Shown here piece by piece: positions 1-8,147 of a stretch of DNA of 46,771 bases (its first letter is position 1; each line of letters starts with the position of its first letter). The translations under genes were made by a program, and so were the position numbers. The stretch lies in the NCBI GenBank assembly GCA_902789245.1, contig CADAND010000015.1:1-46771 (forward strand). Reading direction: 5' to 3'. This stretch comes from an uncultured Bacteroidia bacterium. Lineage in GTDB: Bacteria; Bacteroidota; Bacteroidia; Bacteroidales; UBA932. A model generated the notes under the pieces. That model did no database searches. It was not told where the DNA came from and saw only the letters and a program-made list of their open reading frames with translations.

Positions 1-169
1 TGGTGGTGCCGGGAACCATCACGGCAGCACCGATGACCGGCTGTCCGCCAGCATCAAGCACCTTACCGGAGATGGCCTGGTTCTGGGCAAAGGCGGAACC
101 TGAGCCCAACAGAACAACAGCGAAGATCGATACGATCGTCGCTGCTCTCGCAATTAATTGCTTTAACAT
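1..169 (-). CDS. SusC/RagA-type TonB-dependent receptor, N-terminal fragment
   Basis: The reading frame begins at the ATG complementary to 167-169 and runs off the left edge, giving 56 residues. Residues 1-28 form a signal peptide with a hydrophobic core and an AFAQ cleavage site. The mature protein opens with ISGKVLDAGGQPVIGAAV, the first strands of the carboxypeptidase-regulatory-like (CNA-B type) domain that starts SusC/RagA outer-membrane receptors. Such receptors import glycans or peptides with a SusD partner, which would lie beyond the left edge. A similar domain opens some other outer-membrane proteins, so SusC is the most probable call but not certain. A -7 promoter element lies about 60 bp upstream. 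Confidence 0.8.
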   Translation of the reverse strand, partial: MLKQLIARAATIVSIFAVVLLGSGSAFAQNQAISGKVLDAGGQPVIGAAVMVPGTT

Positions 170-227
170 ACGTAATAAATTTGGTTAGTGGGTTGGTGTC
201 GTATTGTGTGGCCAATTTGGCGCAGAA

Positions 228-235
228 CAAAAGTA
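228..235 (-). promoter_or_regulatory. Bacteroidetes -7 promoter element of the SusC-like gene
   Basis: On the minus strand this reads TACTTTTG, matching TAnnTTTG, the -7 element of the Bacteroidetes primary sigma factor. It lies 58 bp upstream of the ATG, so a leader of about 50 nt is expected. No TTG at the usual -33 spacing was found. Confidence 0.5.
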
Positions 236-504
236 GAAAAACGCAAAAGTTGTTACTTTAAAATTTGTGTCAAACCCTCTTAAAAATCATTCAATTTTTT
301 AATAACTGCTACATGGTGGAATTCCGTCACGGCTGGATATTTTTCCACCAATATCGCGTTTGTACAAGGCTCTGTTTCGGTCGTTTCGCTCTTTGTTGCG
401 CGCATTGTTTGTAATAGGTATTTTTCTATTTGGTTAACAGTTCGATTGTCCTCCCTTCAGGCAAAAACAGCGGGCTATTCCTTTCATAATCGTCTCGAAA
501 TGCT

Positions 505-512
505 TACATTTG
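505..512 (+). promoter_or_regulatory. -7 promoter element of rpiB-truB
   Basis: TACATTTG matches TAnnTTTG exactly and lies 19 bp before the rpiB ATG. The -33 position holds TTTC, a near match to the expected TTTG. Confidence 0.55.
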
Positions 513-531
513 TCCTGTTATTCACACTCAC

Positions 532-966
532 ATGAAAAGAATCGGAATCTGCAGCGACCACGCAGGCGTGGACTACAAGACCCGGCTCATCGCCTACCTG
601 CTGGGCAAGGGCTATGAGGTCGTCAATTTCGGCACGGACAGCACGGACAGTTGCGACTATGCAGACTTCGCCCACCCGATGGCGAATGCCATTGAGGCGG
701 GAGAGATCGAGGCCGGCATCGCACTTTGCGGCACCGGTAACGGCATGGCCCTGTGCCTGAACCATCACAAGGGGATTCGTGCCGGCCTGGCCTGGAACCA
801 GGAGGTCGCCCATCTTGTCAAAGAACACAACAACGCCAACGTCCTCGTGATGCCGGCCCGCTTCGCCTCCTACCGCATGGTGGTGATGATGGTGCGCGAA
901 TGGCTGAATACGGAGTTCGCGGGCGGCAGACACCAGCGCCGGATTGACAAGATCGTTCAGCCGTAA
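532..966 (+). CDS. rpiB: Ribose-5-phosphate isomerase B (RpiB/LacAB family)
   Basis: Cytosolic isomerase interconverting ribose 5-phosphate and ribulose 5-phosphate in the pentose phosphate pathway. The 144-residue length is normal for the family. SDHAG (8-12) is the phosphate/substrate loop, CGTGNGM (66-72) contains the catalytic Cys66, and His99 in the EHNNANVL segment matches the second catalytic residue. The usual CGTGIGM appears here as CGTGNGM, a mild variation. The ATG follows a -7 box by 19 bp. The 3' end overlaps truB by 23 bp, so the two genes are probably co-transcribed. Substrate specificity within the RpiB/LacAB family (ribose, allose or galactose 6-phosphates) cannot be read from the sequence. 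Confidence 0.92.
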   Translation: MKRIGICSDHAGVDYKTRLIAYLLGKGYEVVNFGTDSTDSCDYADFAHPMANAIEAGEIEAGIALCGTGNGMALCLNHHKGIRAGLAWNQEVAHLVKEHNNANVLVMPARFASYRMVVMMVREWLNTEFAGGRHQRRIDKIVQP

Positions 967-1777
967 TATAGAGGATTACCCGGAAGGGATCGTGCTGCCG
1001 GTGGACAAGCCCTACCGCTGGACTTCCGCCGACGTGATCCGCAAGATCAAGTACGCGGCGATCCGTCATTTCGGGAAGAAGAATCTCAAAGTCGGTCACG
1101 CGGGGACGCTCGATCCCCTCGCGACCGGCATTTTGTTGGTCTGTATCGGCCCCGCTACGCGGCGTGCCGAGGAACTGCAGCGCTCGGCGAAAGAATACGT
1201 GGCGGGGGTGAGCTTCGGCGCCACCACACCCTCGTACGACCTCGAGAAGGAGATTGACCGCCGCTGTTCGCTCGAAGGCGTGAGCGAAGCTGCGCTGCGC
1301 GCGGTCCTGCCCGACTTTGTCGGCGAACAGGACCAGGTGGCGCCGCTCTTCAGCGCAAAGTCCGTGGACGGCGTGCGCGCATACGAGACGGCGCGGCGCC
1401 TGCTCAAGGCCGCGCAGCGTGAGGGCCGCGCCTTCGATCCCGGCGAGATCCTCCAGTCCAGCCGCATCAACATCTATGACCTGGAGCTCCTTTCGTGGCA
1501 CGATACGCCCGTGCAGGACTTCACGGACGACGGGCTCGGGCGCATCCGGGTGGCCGACATCTCCGGGGAGCAGCTGCCCACGGCGATGATCCGCGTCGCC
1601 TGCAGTAAAGGCACGTACATCCGCGCCCTCGCGCGCGACCTGGGCGAGGCCCTCGGCAGCGGCGCCTTCCTGAGCTCGCTGCGCCGCACGAAAAACGGCG
1701 GCTTCGGGATTGAAGACGCCGTTTCTCTGGAGGAGGTTCTGCGGGTGCTTGGAGATTCCGGGTCAAGCCCGGAATGA
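944..1777 (+). CDS. truB: tRNA pseudouridine(55) synthase TruB
   Basis: Converts U55 of the tRNA T-loop to pseudouridine. The motif GHAGTLDPLATGIL (51-64) carries the catalytic Asp57, and an LPVDKPYRWTS segment (18-28) precedes it as in the family. A later CSKGTYIRALARDLG segment is the conserved tRNA-binding KGTYIR region. The start is uncertain. No ATG is available at the expected place, and TTG at 944 gives 277 residues and a 23-bp overlap with rpiB. The stop codon lies inside a short palindromic repeat (1755-1799), so the last few residues are encoded by repeat sequence. The gene converges with gltX, only 20 bp away. Confidence 0.93.
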   Translation: MTRSFSRNIEDYPEGIVLPVDKPYRWTSADVIRKIKYAAIRHFGKKNLKVGHAGTLDPLATGILLVCIGPATRRAEELQRSAKEYVAGVSFGATTPSYDLEKEIDRRCSLEGVSEAALRAVLPDFVGEQDQVAPLFSAKSVDGVRAYETARRLLKAAQREGRAFDPGEILQSSRINIYDLELLSWHDTPVQDFTDDGLGRIRVADISGEQLPTAMIRVACSKGTYIRALARDLGEALGSGAFLSSLRRTKNGGFGIEDAVSLEEVLRVLGDSGSSPE

Positions 1778-1799
1778 CTCTAAATAGCCCGGAATGACT
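1755..1799. repeat. Palindromic repeat (ATTCCGGG-TCAAG-CCCGGAAT) plus direct repeat at the truB/gltX junction
   Basis: ATTCCGGG (1755-1762) and CCCGGAAT (1768-1775) form an 8-bp stem with a 5-nt loop. The 14-mer AGCCCGGAATGACT occurs at 1766-1779 and again at 1786-1799, a 20-nt period. Read on the minus strand it encodes the VIPGLTRNL-like peptide familiar from spurious ORFs over short interspersed palindromes in many bacteria. It contains the truB stop codon and fills the gap to gltX. It may also act as a bidirectional transcription stop, although no T-run follows. Confidence 0.65.
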
Positions 1800-3321
1800 A
1801 ATTACCAAGTACTTCCTTCATCTTTCTGACGCGGGCGAGGCCTTCCTCCTTGCCGATGCAGTGCAGGATGTCCGTGATGCCCAGGCCGCTGGCCGAGCCG
1901 GTCAGCGCGAGCCGCAGGCAGTTCATCACCTTGCCCATCGGCATCTCATGCGAGCGCACGTATTCTTCCAGCGTATCGGCTTCTGAGTTCGACAGCGCCT
2001 CGAGCGCCATGTCGTAGAACTCCGGCTTGTAGAACTTGTCCACATCCTTCTGCACGTACTCCTTCGGCGCCACGAAGAGATAGGACGCGATGTCCCAGAA
2101 GTCCTGCACGAAGGTCGCGCGCTCCTTGATCAGCGCCACGACGCGCTCGACGTAGGCCGGATCGGCCTGGACGCCTTTCTCCTGCAGCATCGGCAGCCAG
2201 CAGGCCGCCAGGTCCGCGTCGGAGTGCATGCGCAGGTACTCGCGGTTGAACCACTTCGCCTTGTCGGGGTTGAACTTGGCGCCGGCCTTGCCCACCTTGT
2301 CCAGGGAGAAGGCCGCCACGAGCTCGGGCAGGGAGAAGATTTCCTGCTCCGTGCCGGGGTTCCAGCCCAGCATGGCCAGCAGGTTGACGAACGCCTCCGG
2401 GAAATAGCCGTCCTCGCGGTAGCCGCGGGAAGTCTCGCCGGTGGGGGAGGTCCAGCGCAGCGGGAAGACGGGGAAGCCCATCTTGTCGCCGTCGCGCTTG
2501 GAGAGCTTGCCGTTGCCGACCGGCTTGAGCAGCAGCGGCAGGTGAGCGAAGCGCGGCTGCGAATCCTGCCAGCCGAAAGCCTCGTAGAGCAGATAGTGCA
2601 GCGGCAGCGACGGGAGCCACTCCTCGCCGCGGATGACCTCCGTGATTTCCATCAGGTGGTCGTCCACGATATTGGCGAGGTGGTAGGTCGGGAGCTCGTC
2701 GGCGCGCTTCCACAGGACCTTGTCGTCCAGGGTGGCCGTGTCGACGGCGATGTGGCCGCGGATCAGGTCGTCCATCTCCACGACGCGCCCTTCGGGCATC
2801 AGGAAGCGGACGGTCCAGTCCGTGCGCTCCGCGAGCAGGCGCTCGACCTCGTCGGCGGGCAGGGTCAGCGAGTTGCGCAGGCCGCCGCGGGTGAGGTGGT
2901 TGTAGATGAAGGTCTGGCCCTGCGCCTCCGCCTCGGCGCGCTTCTTCTCCAGCTCCTCGGCGGTGTCGAAGGCGTAGTAGGCGTGGCCGGAAGCGACGAG
3001 CTGCTCGGCGTATTTGCGGTAGATGCCGCGCCGCTGGCTCTGGCGGTAAGGCGCGTGGGGATGCCGCTCGGAGGGAGTCTCCACCACCTTGCCGTTCTCA
3101 TCCACGCCCTCGTCGGGGTAGATGCCGCACCAGCGCAGGGACTCGATGATGTACTGCTCTGCGCCGGGCACGAAGCGGTTGGAGTCGGTGTCCTCGATGC
3201 GGAGGATGAAGTCGCCGCCATGCTGCTTGGCGAAAAGGTAGTTGTACAGGGCGGTACGCACGCCGCCCATGTGCAGCGGCCCGGTCGGAGACGGGGCGAA
3301 TCTTACGCGGGTTTTACTCAT
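1798..3321 (-). CDS. gltX: Glutamate--tRNA ligase
   Basis: Class I aminoacyl-tRNA synthetase charging tRNA-Glu. The HIGH-type signature is in PSPTGPLHMGG (10-20) and the KMSKS-type signature is KLSKR (272-276). At 507 residues it is full length, with an alpha-helical anticodon-binding C-terminal part. Its ATG overlaps the ftsZ stop codon as ATGA (3318-3321), implying translational coupling to the division operon. A housekeeping tRNA ligase as the last dcw gene is an unusual neighbour. The gene ends 20 bp from the convergent truB. I see no discriminating (tRNA-Gln misacylating) feature that can be judged by eye. Confidence 0.96.
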   Translation of the reverse strand: MSKTRVRFAPSPTGPLHMGGVRTALYNYLFAKQHGGDFILRIEDTDSNRFVPGAEQYIIESLRWCGIYPDEGVDENGKVVETPSERHPHAPYRQSQRRGIYRKYAEQLVASGHAYYAFDTAEELEKKRAEAEAQGQTFIYNHLTRGGLRNSLTLPADEVERLLAERTDWTVRFLMPEGRVVEMDDLIRGHIAVDTATLDDKVLWKRADELPTYHLANIVDDHLMEITEVIRGEEWLPSLPLHYLLYEAFGWQDSQPRFAHLPLLLKPVGNGKLSKRDGDKMGFPVFPLRWTSPTGETSRGYREDGYFPEAFVNLLAMLGWNPGTEQEIFSLPELVAAFSLDKVGKAGAKFNPDKAKWFNREYLRMHSDADLAACWLPMLQEKGVQADPAYVERVVALIKERATFVQDFWDIASYLFVAPKEYVQKDVDKFYKPEFYDMALEALSNSEADTLEEYVRSHEMPMGKVMNCLRLALTGSASGLGITDILHCIGKEEGLARVRKMKEVLGN

Positions 3322-4565
3322 ATCTGTGCCCTCCGGATGGCGGGAATGTTCTCCAGCTCGGCGCGGGACTCGTTGCTGGCCACGATGAGGGCCGGCTTCT
3401 CGTCCGGGTCGAACTTGAAACTCCGCACGTTGCTTTTGCTGTTGAATCCTATGGTCTTGGAACCGGCGTCCTCGGCGAGGGAAATGCCCTCGGCGCGGGC
3501 GACGTCGTTCTTGTTGTACTTGAAGTTGCGGCCGATCATGATGTAGTTGCCCATGTCGCGGGCGGGACCGATCACGTCGGCGAAGCGCAGACCCGTGACG
3601 ATGGAGGTGATGCGGACGGTGTCGCCGATCTCGGGATCGTCGTCCCAGATGAGGCCGCGCTTGAAGTTGTTGGCCCGGCCGGTGTACTCGTCGATCTTCT
3701 TGTTGATCTCGTTGAGGTCGTCCATCGTCAGGCCCTGGTCGTTGTGGCCGCAGGTGATGTTGACGAGCACCTTCTTGGCGCTCTTGAGGTCGAAGTCGTT
3801 GAGGAGCGGCGACTCGAAGGCGGCGCGCACGGCGTCTTCGATGCGGTTCTGCCCGCTGCCCACGCCGCAGCCCATCAGGGCCATGCCGCTGTTCTTCATC
3901 ATCGTCTCCACGTCCTTGAAGTCCACGTTGATGTAGCCCGGCTTCTTGATGATCTCGACGATGCCGCGCACGGCCGTGGCGAGGACCTCATCGGCCTGCG
4001 GGAAGGCGTCCTGGATCAGCTGGTTGCCGAAGTACTCGTGGAGCTTCTCGTTGTTGATCATCAGCAGGCTGTCCACGTTCTTCTCAAGCTCGTGGATGCC
4101 GTCGATGGCGCGCGAAAGCGCTTCGTTGCCCTCGTTCAGGAAGGGGAGCGTGACTACGGCCACGGTGAGGATGCCCTTGTCCTTGGCCATCTTGGCGATG
4201 ACGGGCGCGGCGCCCGTGCCGGTGCCGCCGCCCATGCCGGCGGTGATGAAGAGCATCTTGGTGTGGGTGTCCAGGACGATCTTCTCGATCTGGTCCTGGC
4301 TCTCGAGCGCGGCGTTGCGGCCGTTGATCGGGTTGGTGCCGGCGCCGAGGCCGCGGCCCATCTGGATTTTGACGGGCACAGGGCTGCCCTTGAGGGCCTG
4401 TGCGTCGGTGTTGCAGACCACGAAGCTGCATCCCTTGATCCCCTGGGCGTACATGTAGTTGACGGCGTTGCAGCCGCCTCCGCCCACGCCGAGGACCTTG
4501 ATGATTTCGTCGGATGTCGCCCAGTTCATCGGGGCGATGGCATCGATCATGCTGTCATCTATCAT
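3318..4565 (-). CDS. ftsZ: Cell division protein FtsZ
   Basis: Tubulin-like GTPase that forms the Z ring. The nucleotide-binding GVGGGG (26-31) and tubulin signature GGGTGTG (112-118) are intact, and NVDFKD supplies the T7 catalytic loop. The C-terminus, IPAIRRAQI, resembles the conserved C-terminal peptide that binds FtsA (IPAxxRR). The linker between the globular domain and this peptide is short, making the protein (415 residues) compact. It starts 14 bp after ftsA and ends in an ATGA overlap with gltX. Confidence 0.97.
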   Translation of the reverse strand: MIDDSMIDAIAPMNWATSDEIIKVLGVGGGGCNAVNYMYAQGIKGCSFVVCNTDAQALKGSPVPVKIQMGRGLGAGTNPINGRNAALESQDQIEKIVLDTHTKMLFITAGMGGGTGTGAAPVIAKMAKDKGILTVAVVTLPFLNEGNEALSRAIDGIHELEKNVDSLLMINNEKLHEYFGNQLIQDAFPQADEVLATAVRGIVEIIKKPGYINVDFKDVETMMKNSGMALMGCGVGSGQNRIEDAVRAAFESPLLNDFDLKSAKKVLVNITCGHNDQGLTMDDLNEINKKIDEYTGRANNFKRGLIWDDDPEIGDTVRITSIVTGLRFADVIGPARDMGNYIMIGRNFKYNKNDVARAEGISLAEDAGSKTIGFNSKSNVRSFKFDPDEKPALIVASNESRAELENIPAIRRAQI

Positions 4566-4579
4566 AGCTGTATCCTTTT

Positions 4580-6019
4580 TTATTTCATTTCATCGAACAG
4601 GCTGCCCATCGTGCTGTCGAAGGCGCCTTCGGCCGCTTCGCCGACCTGGTGGCTCTTCTGTCGGATCCAGGAGACGAACTTGTTGGGTTTCTTCTCGGCT
4701 TTCTGCTTGCGCGGTGTGATGACCTCGCCCGGTTCCTCCGGGAAGAGTGTCTCGGGTGCCGGCGCGGCATCCTGGCCCTCCTGCGCGGTGCCGTCGCCGG
4801 CCGCGGCGGAGGGGTGCGGCGCCTCGTCGAGGCAGTTCAGGCGCGGGTCCCGCTTCGCTTCAAGGATCATGCCGATGGAGGCCACGGCGCCGGTCTCGCC
4901 CGTGCCCGAACAGCCGATGGCGCTGAAGGCCTGGCTGCGCGGATAACCGATGCGTACCGTGTAGCCGGAGATCTCCTTGAGGAGGTTGGCGAGGTTCACG
5001 AGATTGGCGCCGCCGCCGGTGAGCACGATGCCGTTGCGGAGCTTGTCGGCGTAGCCGCTGTCCTGGATCTGCCAGAGCACGGCCTCGATGATCTCGCGGG
5101 CGCGGCAGGTGATGATCTCGGACAGGTATTTGACCGGGAGTTGCTCGTAGGAACCGTTCTCCTCGTCATTGATCTGGATGATCTTCTCGCTGAGCGACTG
5201 CAGCTTCTCGGGCATGCAGGCGCCGAAGGCAAGCTTGATGTTCTCGGCCAGCTCCTCGTTGAAGCCGCACTCGTACTTGATGTCCGTGGTGATGCTGCGG
5301 CCGCCGAAGGGGATGGCGGAGTAGTGCCGGAGGATCTTGCCCCGGTAGATGGTCAGCGAGGTCACGCCGGCACCGATCTCCACGAGGGCCACGCCGTTCT
5401 CCTTTTCCGCTTCGGAGAGGACCGCGCGGGCCACGGTGTTCGGGAGGAACATCTTGCGTGCAGGTGCGACGCCGACCTCGTTGAGCATGATGTCGATGTT
5501 GCTGACCGCCTTCTGGGCGCCCACGAAGACCTTGAAGTTGCCCTCGATGGCGTTGGCGGTCACGCCCACGACGTCGTGCTCGCTGGCGCAGACCAGCTCC
5601 TCGTCGGCCGAGAAAGATTGCGCCACCGCGCCGTAGATCTCTTCCTTGCCCTCGTCGGCGATGGGGTAGGAGTCGATGGCGATGCTCTTGAGGGTGTTGA
5701 TCTCATCGCGGGTGATGCAGGACGAGGGGTCGCTGCGCTCCATGCGGGCGCTGGCGATCTCCTGCCGGACGTCGTAGCGCGGCAGACCCACGACCACCTG
5801 GAGAATCTTGATGTTCAATTCTTCTTCCGCCTCGTTAATGGCGGCGCGTAAGGGGCCGGCTGCGCGCTTCGGGTTGAAGACGTAGCTGTTTCGGATGCCG
5901 TCGGACGGCGTCTCCTTGTAGTAGATGACCTGGATGTCATCTCCCTCGATCTTGGCAACGCTCAGGGCGATCTTGGAGGAGCCAAGGTCGGCTGCTGCTA
6001 TGTATCTTTCTGCCTGCAT
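4580..6019 (-). CDS. ftsA: Cell division protein FtsA
   Basis: Actin-fold ATPase that tethers FtsZ to the membrane. I chose the ATG at 6019 (MQAERYIAAADLGSSKIA), which places the ADLGSSK phosphate-1 motif at residues 9-15. The open frame extends farther upstream, but that part is a shadow of ftsQ. The protein has 479 residues. IEIGAG-type phosphate-2 and VLTGGGANL-type adenosine motifs are present. The C-terminal tail is long, charged and proline-rich, and it ends in a segment (NKFVSWIRQK and following) that could be the membrane-targeting amphipathic helix. The gene overlaps ftsQ by 22 bp and is followed by ftsZ after 14 bp. Confidence 0.95.
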   Translation of the reverse strand: MQAERYIAAADLGSSKIALSVAKIEGDDIQVIYYKETPSDGIRNSYVFNPKRAAGPLRAAINEAEEELNIKILQVVVGLPRYDVRQEIASARMERSDPSSCITRDEINTLKSIAIDSYPIADEGKEEIYGAVAQSFSADEELVCASEHDVVGVTANAIEGNFKVFVGAQKAVSNIDIMLNEVGVAPARKMFLPNTVARAVLSEAEKENGVALVEIGAGVTSLTIYRGKILRHYSAIPFGGRSITTDIKYECGFNEELAENIKLAFGACMPEKLQSLSEKIIQINDEENGSYEQLPVKYLSEIITCRAREIIEAVLWQIQDSGYADKLRNGIVLTGGGANLVNLANLLKEISGYTVRIGYPRSQAFSAIGCSGTGETGAVASIGMILEAKRDPRLNCLDEAPHPSAAAGDGTAQEGQDAAPAPETLFPEEPGEVITPRKQKAEKKPNKFVSWIRQKSHQVGEAAEGAFDSTMGSLFDEMK

Positions 6020-6786
6020 ATGATTTGTTGTTTGTATTTCACGTTGACGGTATGATAGTAGCCTTGCGGCTTGGAAGGTGCGATGATGCCGAGGTAGCGG
6101 TCGATGCGCTGCAGCTTGTCGGGGATGCCCTGCGGCTGGCCCACGAAGAACTCCTCGCTGCGGCCGGTCAGGCTCAGGAGCAGCTCCCCGCCTGGACGGA
6201 CGCGGACGTGCTCGATGCGGCGCTGCCAGCTGCGGTTGGCGGCGATGTGGCGGTTCATCGCCAGCACGCCGGCGATCCATGCGCGCTCCCGCTCGTCCTG
6301 GGCCTCGCCCTTGTAGTCCGCGGGGACGTTCACGGGGATGGCGCCCTCGACCACGGGCACGGGGGCGGTGAAGGTCGGGTGCAGCGGGAAGATGTAGCCG
6401 CCGTCGTCCACGTAGAAGCCGTCCTTCTCGCTGCGCATGAAGCGCAGCACGGGGGCGCGCTGGGTGACGTCGAGGTGCAGGACGCCGTCGTCGGTGGTCC
6501 ATGCCTCGCAGCGGCTCACGGCGCTGCGGCTTTCGATGATGTCCTCGATATGCGCGAGCTGCACGCTGTCCATGCGCTCGCCGATGTAGGCGCCGTAGCG
6601 CTCGTCCAGATAGTCCCGGATGTCCTGCTCGCTGACGAAGCGGAGGCTGTCGGCGAAGTGCACGTCCAGCCGCCCGCACACGATCTGGGCGGCCTCCTGC
6701 CGCACGGTGCGGTAGAGGAAGGCCACTCCGACGCAGAAGGCGACGGCGATCACGGCGGCAAGGGAATATCGGACGGCAGCTTTCAT
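5998..6786 (-). CDS. ftsQ: Cell division protein FtsQ/DivIB
   Basis: Bitopic membrane protein linking early and late division proteins. One transmembrane segment (about residues 7-26) follows a short cytoplasmic N-terminus. A POTRA-like region follows, with FVSEQDIRDYL and an RAPVLR segment typical of the FtsQ beta domain. At 262 residues its length is normal. Sequence conservation in this family is low, so the call rests on topology and on its place between murC and ftsA. Its ATG shares one base with the murC stop codon (TAATG). Confidence 0.9.
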   Translation of the reverse strand: MKAAVRYSLAAVIAVAFCVGVAFLYRTVRQEAAQIVCGRLDVHFADSLRFVSEQDIRDYLDERYGAYIGERMDSVQLAHIEDIIESRSAVSRCEAWTTDDGVLHLDVTQRAPVLRFMRSEKDGFYVDDGGYIFPLHPTFTAPVPVVEGAIPVNVPADYKGEAQDERERAWIAGVLAMNRHIAANRSWQRRIEHVRVRPGGELLLSLTGRSEEFFVGQPQGIPDKLQRIDRYLGIIAPSKPQGYYHTVNVKYKQQIICRQKDT

Positions 6787-8147
6787 TACAGGCGCTTGCG
6801 GAGCATGTCGGTGATGGGTTCGATGAAACGGTCAATGTTGCCGGCGCCCAGGGTCACGAGCACGTCGAGCGGCTCCTGCTCCAGCAGGGGCATGAGCTCG
6901 TCGCGCGTGATGAGGACCTTCTCGGGGGCGGTCACGTCGCGGAAGACAATCTCCGACGTGACGCCCGGGATGGGCTCCTCGCGGGCGGGGTAGATGTCCA
7001 GCAGGATCAGTTTGTCCAGCCCGCTCAGGGCGCGGGCGAAGTCGGGGGCGAAGTCGCGCGTGCGGGTGTACAGGTGCGGCTGGAACACGCCCGTGATCTT
7101 GCGGCCCGGGAAGATCTGCCGGATGGAGGAAATCGCGCTTGCCAGCTCGGCCGGATGGTGCGCGTAGTCGTCGATGTAGGTCAGCGCCGGGGTGTTCAGA
7201 TGCACGTCGAGCCGGCGCTGCGCGCCCTCGAAGGTGCCGATGGCGTGGCGGACCTTCTGCGCGTCCAGCCCGTAACAGAGGCAGATGGCCGCGGCGGCGA
7301 TGCTGTTCTCTACGTTCACCCAGCCCAGGGCGCCCACGCGGATGTCGTTCAGCACGCCGTTCGGATAGACCAGGTCGTAGGTATAGTGGCCGCTGTCGTC
7401 CAGACGCAGGTGCGTGCTGTGGAAGTCGGCCCGGCTGTCGTCGAAGTGGTAGGTGAAGATCTTCGCCGGCGTGTCGCGCGGCTGGATGGGCAGGCCGTAC
7501 TTGAGGATGAGGGTCTCGCTGACCTGCGAGGCGAAGATGCGGAAGGACTCCTGCACGTGCGCCAGGTCGCCGTAGATGTCGAGGTGGTCGGCGTCCATGG
7601 CCGTGATGGCGGCGATCGCCGGGTGCAGCTGGTGGAAGGAGCGGTCGAACTCGTCGGCCTCTGCGACCACGGTCGGGGTGTGGCTGACGAGCAGGTTCGT
7701 GCCGTAGTTCTTCGAGATGCCGCCCAGGAAGGCGGAGCATCCGGTGCCGCTCTCCGTGAGGATGTGGGCGACCAGGGTGGACGTGGTGGTCTTGCCGTGG
7801 GTGCCCGCGACGGCCAGGCACCGCTGGCCGGTGGTGATCTCGCCCAGCATCTGCGAGCGCTTGATCACGCGGTAGCCGTGCTCGCGCACGTAGCGGAGTT
7901 CCTGCAGCTCTGCCGGAATGGCCGGGGTATAGACCACGAGGGTGTCCTTGGGGTCGGCGGGGATGCGGGAAGGATCGTCTTCATAGTGGACGGCGATACC
8001 CTCCGCCTCCAGGGCATGCGTGAGGTCGGAGGGGGTGCGGTCGTAGCCGGACACGGCGCAGCCCTTGAATTTGTAATACCGGGCGATGGCGCTCATGCCG
8101 ATGCCGCCGATCCCGATGAAATATACGTTATGGTAGGTCTTTTTCAT
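6786..8147 (-). CDS. murC: UDP-N-acetylmuramate--L-alanine ligase
   Basis: Cytosolic ATP-dependent Mur ligase adding L-Ala to UDP-MurNAc, the first amino acid of the peptidoglycan stem. The Rossmann motif GIGGIGMS (12-19) begins the UDP-binding domain, and the ATP loop is GTHGKTT (115-121). The 453-residue length is typical. The start ATG overlaps the murG stop by 4 bp (8144-8147), and the stop shares a base with the ftsQ start. Confidence 0.96.
   Translation of the reverse strand: MKKTYHNVYFIGIGGIGMSAIARYYKFKGCAVSGYDRTPSDLTHALEAEGIAVHYEDDPSRIPADPKDTLVVYTPAIPAELQELRYVREHGYRVIKRSQMLGEITTGQRCLAVAGTHGKTTTSTLVAHILTESGTGCSAFLGGISKNYGTNLLVSHTPTVVAEADEFDRSFHQLHPAIAAITAMDADHLDIYGDLAHVQESFRIFASQVSETLILKYGLPIQPRDTPAKIFTYHFDDSRADFHSTHLRLDDSGHYTYDLVYPNGVLNDIRVGALGWVNVENSIAAAAICLCYGLDAQKVRHAIGTFEGAQRRLDVHLNTPALTYIDDYAHHPAELASAISSIRQIFPGRKITGVFQPHLYTRTRDFAPDFARALSGLDKLILLDIYPAREEPIPGVTSEIVFRDVTAPEKVLITRDELMPLLEQEPLDVLVTLGAGNIDRFIEPITDMLRKRL

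Larger units (their letters stand above)
170..531. other. Divergent intergenic region between the SusC-like gene and rpiB
   Basis: This is 362 bp with no credible gene. It is clearly AT-richer than the flanking genes. It carries a leftward -7 box (228-235) for the receptor gene and a rightward one (505-512) for rpiB. No RNA gene or strong hairpin was recognised in the middle section. Confidence 0.6.

Noticed and set aside
3-188. Plus-strand frame at the left edge
   Set aside because: It is antisense to the SusC-like signal peptide and regulatory-like domain, which are convincing.
6020-6835. N-terminal extension of the ftsA frame of about 270 codons
   Set aside because: It lies over ftsQ in another frame and is Arg/Pro-rich; FtsA proper starts at the ATG at 6019.
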